From Mariprofundus sp. (GTDB lineage Bacteria > Pseudomonadota > Zetaproteobacteria > Mariprofundales > Mariprofundaceae), in NCBI GenBank assembly GCA_021772845.1, contig JAJFLF010000248.1, positions 1-8,329 on the forward strand: 8,329 nt of DNA. The letters run 5' to 3'. The position numbers and the translations under genes were made by a program. The notes below the pieces were generated by a model. The model ran no database searches and was not told where the DNA came from. It saw only the letters and a program-made list of their open reading frames with translations. Position 1 is the first letter of the stretch, and every line of letters starts with the position of its first letter. Below are positions 1-6,238 of this stretch, in pieces.

Positions 1-929
1 AACGTATGGGTGACTTCCTAACTGATACCGACATGGTATTCATTACCGCTGGTATGGGTGGCGGCACCGGTACTGGTGCTGCTCCAATCATTGCAGAAGT
101 CGCACGCGAAATGGGTATTTTGACCGTTGCGGTTGTGACCAAACCATTCAGTTTTGAAGGCAAACGTCGTATGAAACAGGCTGATGCAGGTATCGCGGAA
201 CTGCGTAAATCTGTCGACACATTAATCACTATTCCAAACCAAAAATTGATTGGTGCGGTTGGTAAAAACACCAGCATGCTGGAAGCATTCAGAAAAGCTG
301 ATGACGTACTGTTGCAAGCCGTGCGTGGTATTGCAGAGTTGATTACCCACACCGGTTACATGAATGTGGATTTCGCCGATGTGAAAGCAGTCATGAGTGA
401 AACACGTGGTGTAGCTATGATGGGCTCCGGTTTTGCATCTGGTGAAAGCCGTGCCATTGAAGCGGCGGAACGTGCGATCTCTTCCCCGCTACTCGAAGAT
501 ATCGATATTCATGGCGCTCAGGGCATTCTGGTAAATGTTACCGGCAATGAAGACATGACACTGGCTGAGTATGATGAAGCGGTTTCGATCATTCATAATA
601 TGGCTGACGAAGATGCCAACATCATTTGCGGTATGGTCTATGATCAGGAAGCGGATGACAGCATCCGTGTTACCGTAGTTGCAACCGGTCTGTCTGGTGA
701 ATCAGCTATCCAACTTGCCAGCATCGAACAACGTGAACCTGCAGCAGCGGTACAGCGCATGCCAAACATTCAACCCGTTGCTCCAGCTCCAACACAGCAT
801 ATGCCCAGCCAGCATGTGCAAAGTCAACAGCCAGCGGCATCACAAGCACAGCCTCAATCATTTGGAGAAGCTGGATTTAATGATGATGAGTATGCGGTTC
901 CTACCTTCCTGCGCAGACAAGCTGACTAG
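1..929 (+). CDS. ftsZ: Cell division protein FtsZ, 3' part (start lies before the window)
   Basis: FtsZ is the tubulin-like GTPase that polymerises into the cytoplasmic Z-ring and recruits the divisome. The frame is open from the first base, so the N-terminal part is missing, probably about 75 to 85 residues by comparison with E. coli. The GTP-binding tubulin signature GGGTGTG lies at 60-80. The catalytic T7 loop NVDFADV (about 363-383) completes the GTPase site of the next subunit. MMGSG and SSPLLEDID follow as in E. coli FtsZ. After RVTVVATGL the protein enters a linker of about 50 residues rich in Gln, Pro and Ala. It ends in the conserved C-terminal peptide DDEYAVPTFLRRQAD, which binds FtsA and ZipA-type partners in studied species. 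Nothing looks broken. lpxC follows 267 bp downstream on the same strand, as in many dcw clusters. Identification is very secure. Confidence 0.98.
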   Translation, partial: RMGDFLTDTDMVFITAGMGGGTGTGAAPIIAEVAREMGILTVAVVTKPFSFEGKRRMKQADAGIAELRKSVDTLITIPNQKLIGAVGKNTSMLEAFRKADDVLLQAVRGIAELITHTGYMNVDFADVKAVMSETRGVAMMGSGFASGESRAIEAAERAISSPLLEDIDIHGAQGILVNVTGNEDMTLAEYDEAVSIIHNMADEDANIICGMVYDQEADDSIRVTVVATGLSGESAIQLASIEQREPAAAVQRMPNIQPVAPAPTQHMPSQHVQSQQPAASQAQPQSFGEAGFNDDEYAVPTFLRRQAD

Positions 930-957
930 AGGAAGATAGAGCAGTAGATCGTACTAA

Positions 958-1016
958 CAATTCCGCAGCCATGGTTTTTCTCTGTTGTCAGGAGAAACCA
1001 TGGCGGGCTGGAATTG
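958..1016 (+). other. Long interrupted hairpin after ftsZ
   Basis: Outer arms CAATTCC (958-964) and GGAATTG (1010-1016) pair perfectly. Inner arms run from CCATGG at 969-974 through TTT and CTC to 982, and pair with GAGAAACCATGG (992-1003) with two bulged T residues. Short unpaired stretches separate the outer and inner stems. No U-run follows directly; the nearest T-rich stretch begins near 1028. It could be a partial terminator or attenuator between ftsZ and lpxC, an mRNA-stabilising 3' end, or a small repeat element. The structure is seen in the sequence; the role is inference. Confidence 0.45.
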
Positions 1017-1050
1017 CATAACGGTATGATTTTTGTTTTATGGGTATTTG

Positions 1051-1059
1051 TGTCATAAT
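1051..1059 (+). promoter_or_regulatory. Possible extended -10 promoter for lpxC
   Basis: TGTCATAAT at 1051-1059 reads as an extended -10 element (TGn followed by CATAAT, five of six matches to TATAAT). It lies about 138 bases before the lpxC start. The upstream region is T-rich but offers no good -35 box: TTGTTT at 1033-1038 leaves a spacer of only 15. An extended -10 can work without a strong -35. It fits a private promoter for lpxC between the hairpin and the CRP/FNR-like dyad. No experimental support. Confidence 0.3.
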
Positions 1060-1100
1060 GCGACGCTTGATCGATGTATTATGGCTTAAGTATTTGATTT

Positions 1101-1116
1101 AGTGATACAAATCACT
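1101..1116. promoter_or_regulatory. CRP/FNR-family-like operator upstream of lpxC
   Basis: The sequence AGTGATACAAATCACT is a perfect 6-bp inverted repeat around four bases. Its core GTGAT-N4-ATCAC has the layout of the CRP consensus (TGTGA-N6-TCACA) and is close to the FNR layout (TTGAT-N4-ATCAA). It lies about 80 bases before the lpxC ATG and downstream of the candidate -10, a position that would favour repression if that promoter is real. A chance dyad cannot be ruled out, and the regulator is unknown. Confidence 0.35.
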
Positions 1117-1184
1117 GCATTTCACACACGCCCTGTAAGCTTTGCAGGTAAGATCGGCACACGCATTTGTTGTGTCAGCCATTG

Positions 1185-1191
1185 AAGGAGG
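1185..1191 (+). promoter_or_regulatory. Strong ribosome binding site of lpxC
   Basis: AAGGAGG lies five bases before ATG 1197. It settles the start in favour of this ATG over the upstream in-frame TTG 1167 and the TTG 1194. Confidence 0.8.
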
Positions 1192-1196
1192 CATTG

Positions 1197-2096
1197 ATGA
1201 TAGCACAAAGAACGCTGGATCATTCGATACGCTGTAGTGGTATTGGACTTCATTCCGGCCGAAAAATTGAGCTTATTCTGCATCCAGCAGAAGAGAACAG
1301 TGGTATTACGTTTATTCGCTCTGATCTGGGCATAGAATTCCCAGCCAAAGCAGAATATGTCACTGATACACGTCTGTGCACCACCATCGGCGTGGGTGAT
1401 GCGCAAATATCCACTGTTGAGCATCTGTTATCAGCTTTAGCTGGCCTTGGCGTTGATAATGCACGCATCGAAGTCAGCGGTGCTGAAGTACCTATTATGG
1501 ATGGTTCATCAGCTCCTTTTGTATTCCTGATTCAATGTGCCGGTATTCATGAACAGTCCGTTGCCAAAAAGGTTTTACGCATTCTTAAACGCGTTGAAGT
1601 CGTCGATGGTGATAAACGCTGTGCGCTCTACCCCTCCTCCGGATTCAAAATTTCATATTTGTTAGATTATGATCACCCACTGCTACGTAAACGCCAGGTC
1701 AGCGTTGATTTTTCACGCCAGGCTTATACCCGTGAAATATCCCGTGCCCGCACCTTCGGTTTCCTGCACGAAGTTGAAGCCTTGCAAAAAGCCGGCTTGG
1801 CACTTGGTGGCTCATTAGAAAATGCTATTGTTTTAGATACTCACCGTGTCGTTAATGAGGGTGGTTTGCGTTACGAAGATGAATGCGTACGCCATAAGAT
1901 TCTCGATACACTGGGCGATCTATCTCTGTCCGGTTACCCCATCGTCGGTGCCTTTGAAGGCGAACTTACCGGCCATGATATGAACCATAAACTCGTTACA
2001 ACACTGCTAGCCGATCCATCAAGCTACCGCATTGAAGAACTTCAATCTGAACCATCTTCTGCTGAAGAAGTCGTAGGTCAACCGCAACAAGCTTAA
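1197..2096 (+). CDS. lpxC: UDP-3-O-acyl-N-acetylglucosamine deacetylase LpxC
   Basis: LpxC is the cytosolic zinc enzyme that removes the acetyl group from UDP-3-O-acyl-GlcNAc, the committed step of lipid A synthesis. The 299-residue product is close to the usual length of about 305. Its start, MIAQRTL, matches MIKQRTL of E. coli. STVEHL gives Glu75 and the zinc ligand His76. VRHKILD gives zinc ligands His233 and Asp237. GHDMNHK gives the catalytic His260. IPIMDGS-type (here VPIMDGSSAP) and ISRARTFGF blocks are also present. I chose ATG 1197 because AAGGAGG (1185-1191) sits five bases upstream; an in-frame TTG at 1167 would add ten residues that the family does not have. The tail after about residue 285 is Glu/Gln-rich and not conserved. 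It follows ftsZ as in E. coli, but secA does not come next, and a terminator closes the unit. Confidence 0.98.
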   Translation: MIAQRTLDHSIRCSGIGLHSGRKIELILHPAEENSGITFIRSDLGIEFPAKAEYVTDTRLCTTIGVGDAQISTVEHLLSALAGLGVDNARIEVSGAEVPIMDGSSAPFVFLIQCAGIHEQSVAKKVLRILKRVEVVDGDKRCALYPSSGFKISYLLDYDHPLLRKRQVSVDFSRQAYTREISRARTFGFLHEVEALQKAGLALGGSLENAIVLDTHRVVNEGGLRYEDECVRHKILDTLGDLSLSGYPIVGAFEGELTGHDMNHKLVTTLLADPSSYRIEELQSEPSSAEEVVGQPQQA

Positions 2097-2120
2097 TCTC
2101 TCTGTGTTTCTGTGTGTATT

Positions 2121-2161
2121 CAGGCCGGTACTTCTTAGGGATTGCCGGCCTGTTTCGTTTT
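2121..2161 (+). terminator. Intrinsic terminator after lpxC
   Basis: CAGGCCGG (2121-2128) pairs perfectly with CCGGCCTG (2145-2152), a GC-rich 8-bp stem with a 16-base loop. The T-rich tract TTTCGTTTT follows at once. It starts 25 bases after the lpxC stop and is the clearest terminator in the window, so the ftsZ-lpxC transcript should end here. Confidence 0.85.
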
Positions 2162-2210
2162 AGGCAGCACGTAATTATTCAGCACAATAACAATCAAGTT
2201 CAAAACCTTT

Positions 2211-2231
2211 TCACCGCAGAGTACGCAGAGT
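2211..2231 (+). repeat. Left copy of an 'ACCGCAGAG..ACGCAGAG' repeat
   Basis: It begins TCACCGCAGAGTACGC and continues AGAGT. It matches the reverse complement of 2477-2497 at 20 of 21 positions. Short repeats of this flavour occur between genes in many proteobacterial genomes, by general knowledge. It forms the left end of an inverted pair that encloses about 290 bp. Confidence 0.75.
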
Positions 2232-2405
2232 AGAGAACCATGGAAAGGAATAAGCTGGCAGGGAAAGCTAGAAAGGCATTGGAAATAAAGCGATTGTTCA
2301 ACCGACAAAATTAAGAGTTGTTTCTCCTCTGCAGTAAATGCTTCTGAACTGAATAGCGCTTCACCCCGCTATGTAGCCCCCCAATCTAAGTAGAACTGTT
2401 TTTTT

Positions 2406-2424
2406 TACCGCCAAAGACGCGAAG
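2406..2424 (+). repeat. Degenerate inner copy of the same repeat type
   Basis: ACCGCCAAAGACGCGAAG resembles the left copy in the same orientation, with substitutions and one extra base. It follows a run of eight T. It is best read as a decayed or variant copy; similarity by chance is possible because the motif is short. Confidence 0.4.
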
Positions 2425-2466
2425 AAGAATCACCGCTTGGCCATGACACATTGAATGAATGGTTTT

Positions 2467-2497
2467 CCTCTGCGTAACTTTGCGTACTCTGCGGTGA
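2467..2497 (-). repeat. Right copy of the repeat, inverted
   Basis: Read on the minus strand it starts TCACCGCAGAGTACGC, then AAAGT, and then adds a further ACGCAGAGG unit that the left copy lacks at this spacing. With 2211-2231 it forms a near-perfect terminal inverted repeat. The three ACGC/CTGCG units suggest internal duplication of a short motif. Confidence 0.75.
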
Positions 2498-2573
2498 GCA
2501 CTTATGAATCGGTTATTCTAGATTTTTGACCGCACAACACCAAGCAGGTCTCAATATTCTCCCTGCGCCTGAT

Positions 2574-3137
2574 TCAGATCGGATTGATATCCAGTTTGCG
2601 AATATGGGACAGTGATCGATGAAAGTGCTGCCAGTCCCATTGTTTGCCGGGATCCCATTTGCGACCCGGTGCAATATCTTCATGCCCTACGATAGATTCT
2701 GTAGAAATAGCCGGATAACGATGCATTAACACCCGACACAAACGTGCAGTCTCCCGATACTGGGAATCTGTGAATGTTTGTTCTTCATCGCCGATCATTT
2801 CAATGCCTATAGCGAAATCATTGCAGCCCTCACGTCCCTGCCACGCAGAGATTCCTGCATGCCATGCGCGATCATCGGTTGCGACGAACTGGGTAATGTC
2901 ACCACTTCGATCAACCAGAAAATGGGCTGAAACCTGCAAACCCTCCAAATCCGCAAAAGATGGATGGGCATGATGATCCAGACACCCCATGAACAGGTCT
3001 TCAATATAGTCCGATTCAAATTTCCCGGCCGGCAAACTGATAGCGTGCAACACAATAAGGTCGATCACTACCCCGTCAGGGCGCGCATTTTGATGGGGGG
3101 AATGGATTTGCCGCATGGGCTTATCATGAATGGGCAA
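2574..3137 (-). CDS. ampD: 1,6-anhydro-N-acetylmuramyl-L-alanine amidase AmpD
   Basis: AmpD is the cytosolic zinc amidase that splits anhydro-muropeptides during peptidoglycan recycling and so sets the level of beta-lactamase inducer where AmpR exists. The 187-residue product matches the family length. Zinc ligands are His31 (VLHAISLP), His152 (GHEDIAP) and Asp162 (KWDPG). Glu113, Tyr44 and Lys160 fill the other known active-site positions. SPHQNARPDG near the N-terminus and RAWHAG, GREGCNDFAIGIE are typical. Position 32, Asn in E. coli and Pseudomonas AmpD, is Ala here. The start is uncertain: TTG 3137 gives a leader like that of relatives, while ATG 3116 would leave only four residues before SPH. 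An in-frame TGA lies further upstream, with no ATG between. Neither start has a good ribosome binding site. There is no signal peptide. It is divergent from the metal exporter. Confidence 0.95.
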   Translation of the reverse strand: MPIHDKPMRQIHSPHQNARPDGVVIDLIVLHAISLPAGKFESDYIEDLFMGCLDHHAHPSFADLEGLQVSAHFLVDRSGDITQFVATDDRAWHAGISAWQGREGCNDFAIGIEMIGDEEQTFTDSQYRETARLCRVLMHRYPAISTESIVGHEDIAPGRKWDPGKQWDWQHFHRSLSHIRKLDINPI

Positions 3138-3216
3138 CTGCCCATTGTCATGCCCGTCGTGAAGAACAAAAAAGATTACACCTTTATTGATACGATATTT
3201 TTGTCACAATAGCAGC
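3138..3216. promoter_or_regulatory. Divergent control region between ampD and the metal exporter
   Basis: These 79 bases separate the two start codons and must hold at least part of both promoters. They are AT-rich in the middle (about 3165-3205) and contain TTGTCACAA, a short 9-base palindrome, at 3202-3210. No good -35/-10 pair with normal spacing was found on either strand, and no clear Shine-Dalgarno precedes either gene. Confidence 0.4.
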
Positions 3217-4125
3217 ATGTTCTCTGATCTAGACCACGATAAAGCCCAACTCATGCGCATGGCGACCTATGCATCCACTACCGTCGCCATCAGCCTTATC
3301 ATCATCAAACTCGTCGCCTGGTTTATGACTGGCTCTGTCAGCATCCTGGCAACCTTGATGGATTCATGCCTCGATGCACTGGCTTCAATCCTGAATCTGT
3401 TTGCCGTTCATCATGCGCTGGCACCAGCCGACAAAGAACACCGTTTTGGCCATGGCAAAGCAGAAGCACTCTCAGGTCTTGGGCAGGCCACCTTTATTAC
3501 AGGCTCTGCACTGTTTCTCGTGCTGGAAGCTGTTTCTCACCTGTTCAATCCGGAACCTGTTACAGCCATGTCTACAGGTATCTGGGTAATGATTGTCTCC
3601 ATTGTCGCCACGCTCGGACTGTTGACGTTCCAGAAATATGTCATTAACAAAACCAACTCCACCGCCATCAAAGCCGACCACATGCATTATAAAACCGATC
3701 TGTTCGTCAACATCGGCGTGGTTGTAGCGCTACTATTAACCTTCTACGGCTGGCCGGGTTTTGATCCGCTCTTCGCAATCGCGATTGCTGCTTTTATTCT
3801 CTACAGCGCATGGGAGATTGCCAAAGAGTCACTCGATCTATTGATGGATCGGGAACTGCCCTCAGAAGAGCGGGATCAGATCAAATCCATAGTACGTAAT
3901 CATCCGGATGCCCGTGGTTTGCATGATCTGCGTACCCGCAGATCGGGCACGACAACCTTCATTCAGCTGCATCTTGAGCTTGATGACCACTTAATGCTTA
4001 TTGAAGCGCACGCCATCGCAGATGCTGTGGAAGCAGCTCTATTGGCTGCATTTCCTGATGCCGAGATCATCATTCATGAAGATCCCGCCAGCCTGAAAGA
4101 GCCGCATCCGGAGTTTGCTGCATGA
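3217..4125 (+). CDS. fieF: Cation diffusion facilitator, FieF/YiiP-like metal exporter
   Basis: This inner-membrane antiporter family exports Zn(II), Fe(II) or Cd(II) in exchange for protons and works as a dimer. The 302-residue product aligns along its whole length with E. coli FieF, with six membrane segments followed by a cytoplasmic domain. Transport site A is complete: Asp49 and Asp53 (MDSCLD), His157 and Asp161 (HMHYKTD). Site B residues Asp72, His75 and His79 (ADKEHRFGHG) are present. Cytoplasmic site C residues His236, His252, His287 and Asp289 are present too. The conserved LHDLRTRRSG and FGHGKAE motifs are seen. I chose ATG 3217; an in-frame TTG at 3187 would add ten poorly supported residues, and ATG 3253 would give a shorter leader. 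No strong ribosome binding site precedes it. Its stop overlaps the next gene's ATG. The metal cannot be read from the sequence. Confidence 0.94.
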   Translation: MFSDLDHDKAQLMRMATYASTTVAISLIIIKLVAWFMTGSVSILATLMDSCLDALASILNLFAVHHALAPADKEHRFGHGKAEALSGLGQATFITGSALFLVLEAVSHLFNPEPVTAMSTGIWVMIVSIVATLGLLTFQKYVINKTNSTAIKADHMHYKTDLFVNIGVVVALLLTFYGWPGFDPLFAIAIAAFILYSAWEIAKESLDLLMDRELPSEERDQIKSIVRNHPDARGLHDLRTRRSGTTTFIQLHLELDDHLMLIEAHAIADAVEAALLAAFPDAEIIIHEDPASLKEPHPEFAA

Positions 4126-5036
4126 AACGCCTGTTGGGTGGCGTGATACTGTGCTGGTTAGGCTTAACGCTGCCTGCACTTGCGGCCACCGAATTCGTAA
4201 ACGTCTACTTCCTTACGCTGCAGGAAGCTGCCAATGCGGCCCGTAGTCAGCTTTCAGAGAGTGGTAAGGTGTCTGCTGTTCCTTCACAGCAACTATTGAT
4301 CATTGATGACGACACAGCCCACATCAACAAAGCCATCGCCCTGCTCAAACGCATTGATCAGGCACCCGAGCAATACACGGCGCATGTCGATATTGAAGAT
4401 ATCCAGAGCAATCGCAGCCGTTCAGTACACACATCCGGTCAGACCACGCTCGGCCAGCTTTCCGGTGGCTGGGTTTCAGTACAACTGCAGAAACAGAAAC
4501 GGCACAGCAATCATCGCCAATCATTTCAGCTTCGCATCTCCGGTCAGAAAAAAGGGCGCATAGAGACAGGTACCATTCAGAGCTTTACGCGAGCCACCAG
4601 ACTCTGGTTATCCGGTTATGGCCTTGTGCAGGCCAACAGCGTTGAACTGGTACCCATCACATCAGGCTTTCACATCACGACCAGGTCTGCCGGCATAGGT
4701 CAGGTGCGCGTACGTATCGTGCCATGGATGCAGCGGCTTCGCGCTAATGTGCAAGGTCAGCAGGAGATGTTGATTGATCTCGGCACCAGTAGCTCACCGA
4801 CAATACCGGCCGGCAACACCGCCAATATGCGCTTCAACGCCCAGCCCCGCATCACTCAGCAACCTGTGATTGAAATACTTGGTGCCGCTACCGAATTGGT
4901 GATCCCGGTAAATCAACAGGTCACAATTGCAGCAAACAGCAGCGAAGCAGAAAAGCTTGGCAGCGCGCTGCTATCCAGATCTTCAAGCATTGGTAAGCGT
5001 CAGTTTGTCATCCACCTGCGCGTATCCAAAAACTAA
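4122..5036 (+). CDS. Exported protein with a secretin-N-like (NolW-like) domain
   Basis: The 304-residue product starts with a signal peptide (Lys-Arg, hydrophobic core, likely cleavage after ALA near residue 21). Residues about 25-83 look like a short secretin N-domain: NVYFLTLQEAA, a segment rich in polar residues, then VPSQQLLIIDD and INKAIALLKRIDQ, the pattern seen in pilus and type II/III secretins. The rest (about 85-304) is rich in beta-prone stretches, Gln and Ser. VELVPITSGFHI and VRVRIVPWM faintly recall the GxxLxVxP.I part of secretins, but I see no convincing channel domain or membrane-spanning tail, and full secretins are usually longer. Cys11 is not in a lipobox. The ATG overlaps the stop of the metal exporter (ATGA), with GGAG at 4110-4113 as ribosome binding site, so the two are probably co-translated. 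Function unknown; the domain assignment rests on pattern alone. Confidence 0.8.
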   Translation: MKRLLGGVILCWLGLTLPALAATEFVNVYFLTLQEAANAARSQLSESGKVSAVPSQQLLIIDDDTAHINKAIALLKRIDQAPEQYTAHVDIEDIQSNRSRSVHTSGQTTLGQLSGGWVSVQLQKQKRHSNHRQSFQLRISGQKKGRIETGTIQSFTRATRLWLSGYGLVQANSVELVPITSGFHITTRSAGIGQVRVRIVPWMQRLRANVQGQQEMLIDLGTSSSPTIPAGNTANMRFNAQPRITQQPVIEILGAATELVIPVNQQVTIAANSSEAEKLGSALLSRSSSIGKRQFVIHLRVSKN

Positions 5037-5167
5037 GCATTTAATTCTTTAACATCATAATAAACCAATCGGGTTTAAACTGCGATATTATGAGAAGTTC
5101 AGAAGTGTCTAGTGAAACGCTGATGATTCATTTATCTTTATAACTGGCAGTAGTGTCGCAACCAGCT

Positions 5168-5173
5168 GAGGAG
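5168..5173 (+). promoter_or_regulatory. Ribosome binding site of the esterase gene
   Basis: GAGGAG sits eight bases before ATG 5182 and supports that start. The 145-base gap upstream holds a small stem TAAACC/GGTTTA (5061-5077) without a T-run, and TATTAT at 5086-5091 as a possible -10. No matching -35 was found, so the promoter stays unassigned. Confidence 0.65.
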
Positions 5174-5181
5174 ACATAAGT

Positions 5182-6081
5182 ATGAATAGATACCTGTTGG
5201 TGCTTTTTTGTATGGGATTATTCAGTTCGCCTGCACTGGCCGCGGGACTCGATAAACATCAGCTTGTTTCGGGCCGCACCTTTCTTGTACACGATCAGAA
5301 AAATGAAGCATCGGAGTCGCGTCCTCTGCTAATTGCCCTGCACGGTGGCGCTGGCAACGGTCGCTCCATGGCACGTTTGACGTCTCTGAATGAAAAAGCG
5401 GATCAAAACGGTTTTATTGTTATTTATCCCAATGGCTCAGGGCGTATTGATCGCTTTGCATCGTGGAATGCGGGTGAGTGCTGCGGTTATGCTGTGAAAA
5501 AATCTATGGATGATGTCGCTTTTATCGATGATATCATCACATATGCCATCAAAAATTTACATGCTGATGCAAAGCGCATCTATCTGACAGGTATCTCAAA
5601 CGGCGCGATGATGGCGTTTCGTATTGCCGCGGAAATACCCGAGCGTATTGCTGCCATAGCAACAGTTGCAGGCACAATGGTGATTTCACCCGGCAATATC
5701 AAAGCTGCTGTTCCACTTATTCATTTTCACGGCACAGACGATACATATGTGCCGTATCAAGGTGGCACAGGCAAGCACACAGTTAGCGGTATGGACTACA
5801 TGCCTGTTGAACAGACCATTCAAACATGGCTGCAGGCACACAGGATCTCAGCTGTTGCCGAAATCACGGTCATGCCCGACCTGAAAAGAGACGGCACGCA
5901 CGTGATTCGTCATGTCTATAAAAACAATGCCGGAATAGCCAAGGTTGAACTCTATAAAATTGAAGGCGGAGGCCATACCTGGCCGGGCAAACAGATTAAG
6001 CTGAAACGCTTTGGAAAATCCAGCCTGGATATTAGTGCCAATGATCTGATGTGGGCTTTCTTCCAAAAGCATCAAAGATAG
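5182..6081 (+). CDS. Secreted alpha/beta-hydrolase, LpqC / PHB-depolymerase-like esterase
   Basis: The 299-residue protein begins with a clear signal peptide (hydrophobic stretch from residue 4, likely cut after ALA near 20-21). It belongs to the esterase family that includes LpqC, extracellular poly(3-hydroxybutyrate) depolymerases and feruloyl or acetylxylan esterases. The catalytic triad is readable: nucleophile Ser139 in GISNG, acid Asp186 or Asp187 in HGTDD, and His265 in GGGHTWPG. LHGG (53-56) fits the oxyanion hole. The paired cysteines in NAGECCGYA (100-101) are typical of the group and suggest a disulphide in the exported protein. No separate substrate-binding domain follows, so polymer binding is not supported, and the true substrate (a short-chain or aromatic ester) is unknown. 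It stands alone, with gaps on both sides, and faces the repeat lipoprotein gene tail to tail. Confidence 0.88.
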   Translation: MNRYLLVLFCMGLFSSPALAAGLDKHQLVSGRTFLVHDQKNEASESRPLLIALHGGAGNGRSMARLTSLNEKADQNGFIVIYPNGSGRIDRFASWNAGECCGYAVKKSMDDVAFIDDIITYAIKNLHADAKRIYLTGISNGAMMAFRIAAEIPERIAAIATVAGTMVISPGNIKAAVPLIHFHGTDDTYVPYQGGTGKHTVSGMDYMPVEQTIQTWLQAHRISAVAEITVMPDLKRDGTHVIRHVYKNNAGIAKVELYKIEGGGHTWPGKQIKLKRFGKSSLDISANDLMWAFFQKHQR

Positions 6082-6191
6082 CTGATACGAAACAAACCTG
6101 TTTTCGTGTTCGAGAGTAAGACGAATCAACAGGATCAGACTCGATCGATCTCATGTACATATTTCTCACACAAATGAAAAAAGTGAGTTTC

Positions 6192-6207
6192 TCATCAATA
6201 TTGATGA
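6192..6207. repeat. Perfect 16-bp palindrome in the convergent spacer
   Basis: TCATCAATATTGATGA equals its own reverse complement. It lies between the converging esterase and lipoprotein genes, 32 bases past the end of the latter on the minus strand. Read on that strand, a T-run (TTTTTT) follows after about nine bases, so it could be a weak terminator hairpin (6-bp stem, ATAT loop). A protein-binding site is the alternative. Confidence 0.5.
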
Positions 6208-6238
6208 TGACTGTGCTTCAATTCATCGGTAGTTGAGA

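Larger units (their letters stand above)
2162..2573. other. Gene-poor spacer between lpxC and ampD
   Basis: About 410 bases hold no convincing gene. The stretch contains the inverted GC-rich repeats listed separately, a run of eight T near 2399-2406, and a 24-codon open frame at 2240-2314 that has no good ribosome binding site. No RNA gene was recognised. Confidence 0.7.

Noticed and set aside
1122..1424. Minus-strand open frame opposite the start of lpxC
   Set aside because: It runs antisense to a certain gene, and its product has no recognisable features.
2240..2314. 24-codon open frame starting at ATG 2240 inside the inverted-repeat segment, with a basic product
   Set aside because: No convincing ribosome binding site, very short, no recognisable motif, and located in a repeat segment.
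2544..2566. Stem GCAGG/CCTGC after ampD as a terminator
   Set aside because: Five base pairs, a long loop and no T-run directly after it on the minus strand.
2162..2573. CRISPR array in the spacer after lpxC
   Set aside because: The repeats are only three, in both orientations, unevenly spaced and degenerate, and no cas gene is present.
4122..4184. Lipoprotein signal in the secretin-N-like protein (Cys11)
   Set aside because: The residue before Cys11 is Leu and Cys lies inside the hydrophobic core; ALA near residue 21 fits ordinary signal peptidase cleavage.
6087..6107. Stem ACGAAACA / TGTTTTCGT after the esterase as a terminator
   Set aside because: It has a bulge, is AT-rich and has no T-run on either strand; kept only as a weak structure.
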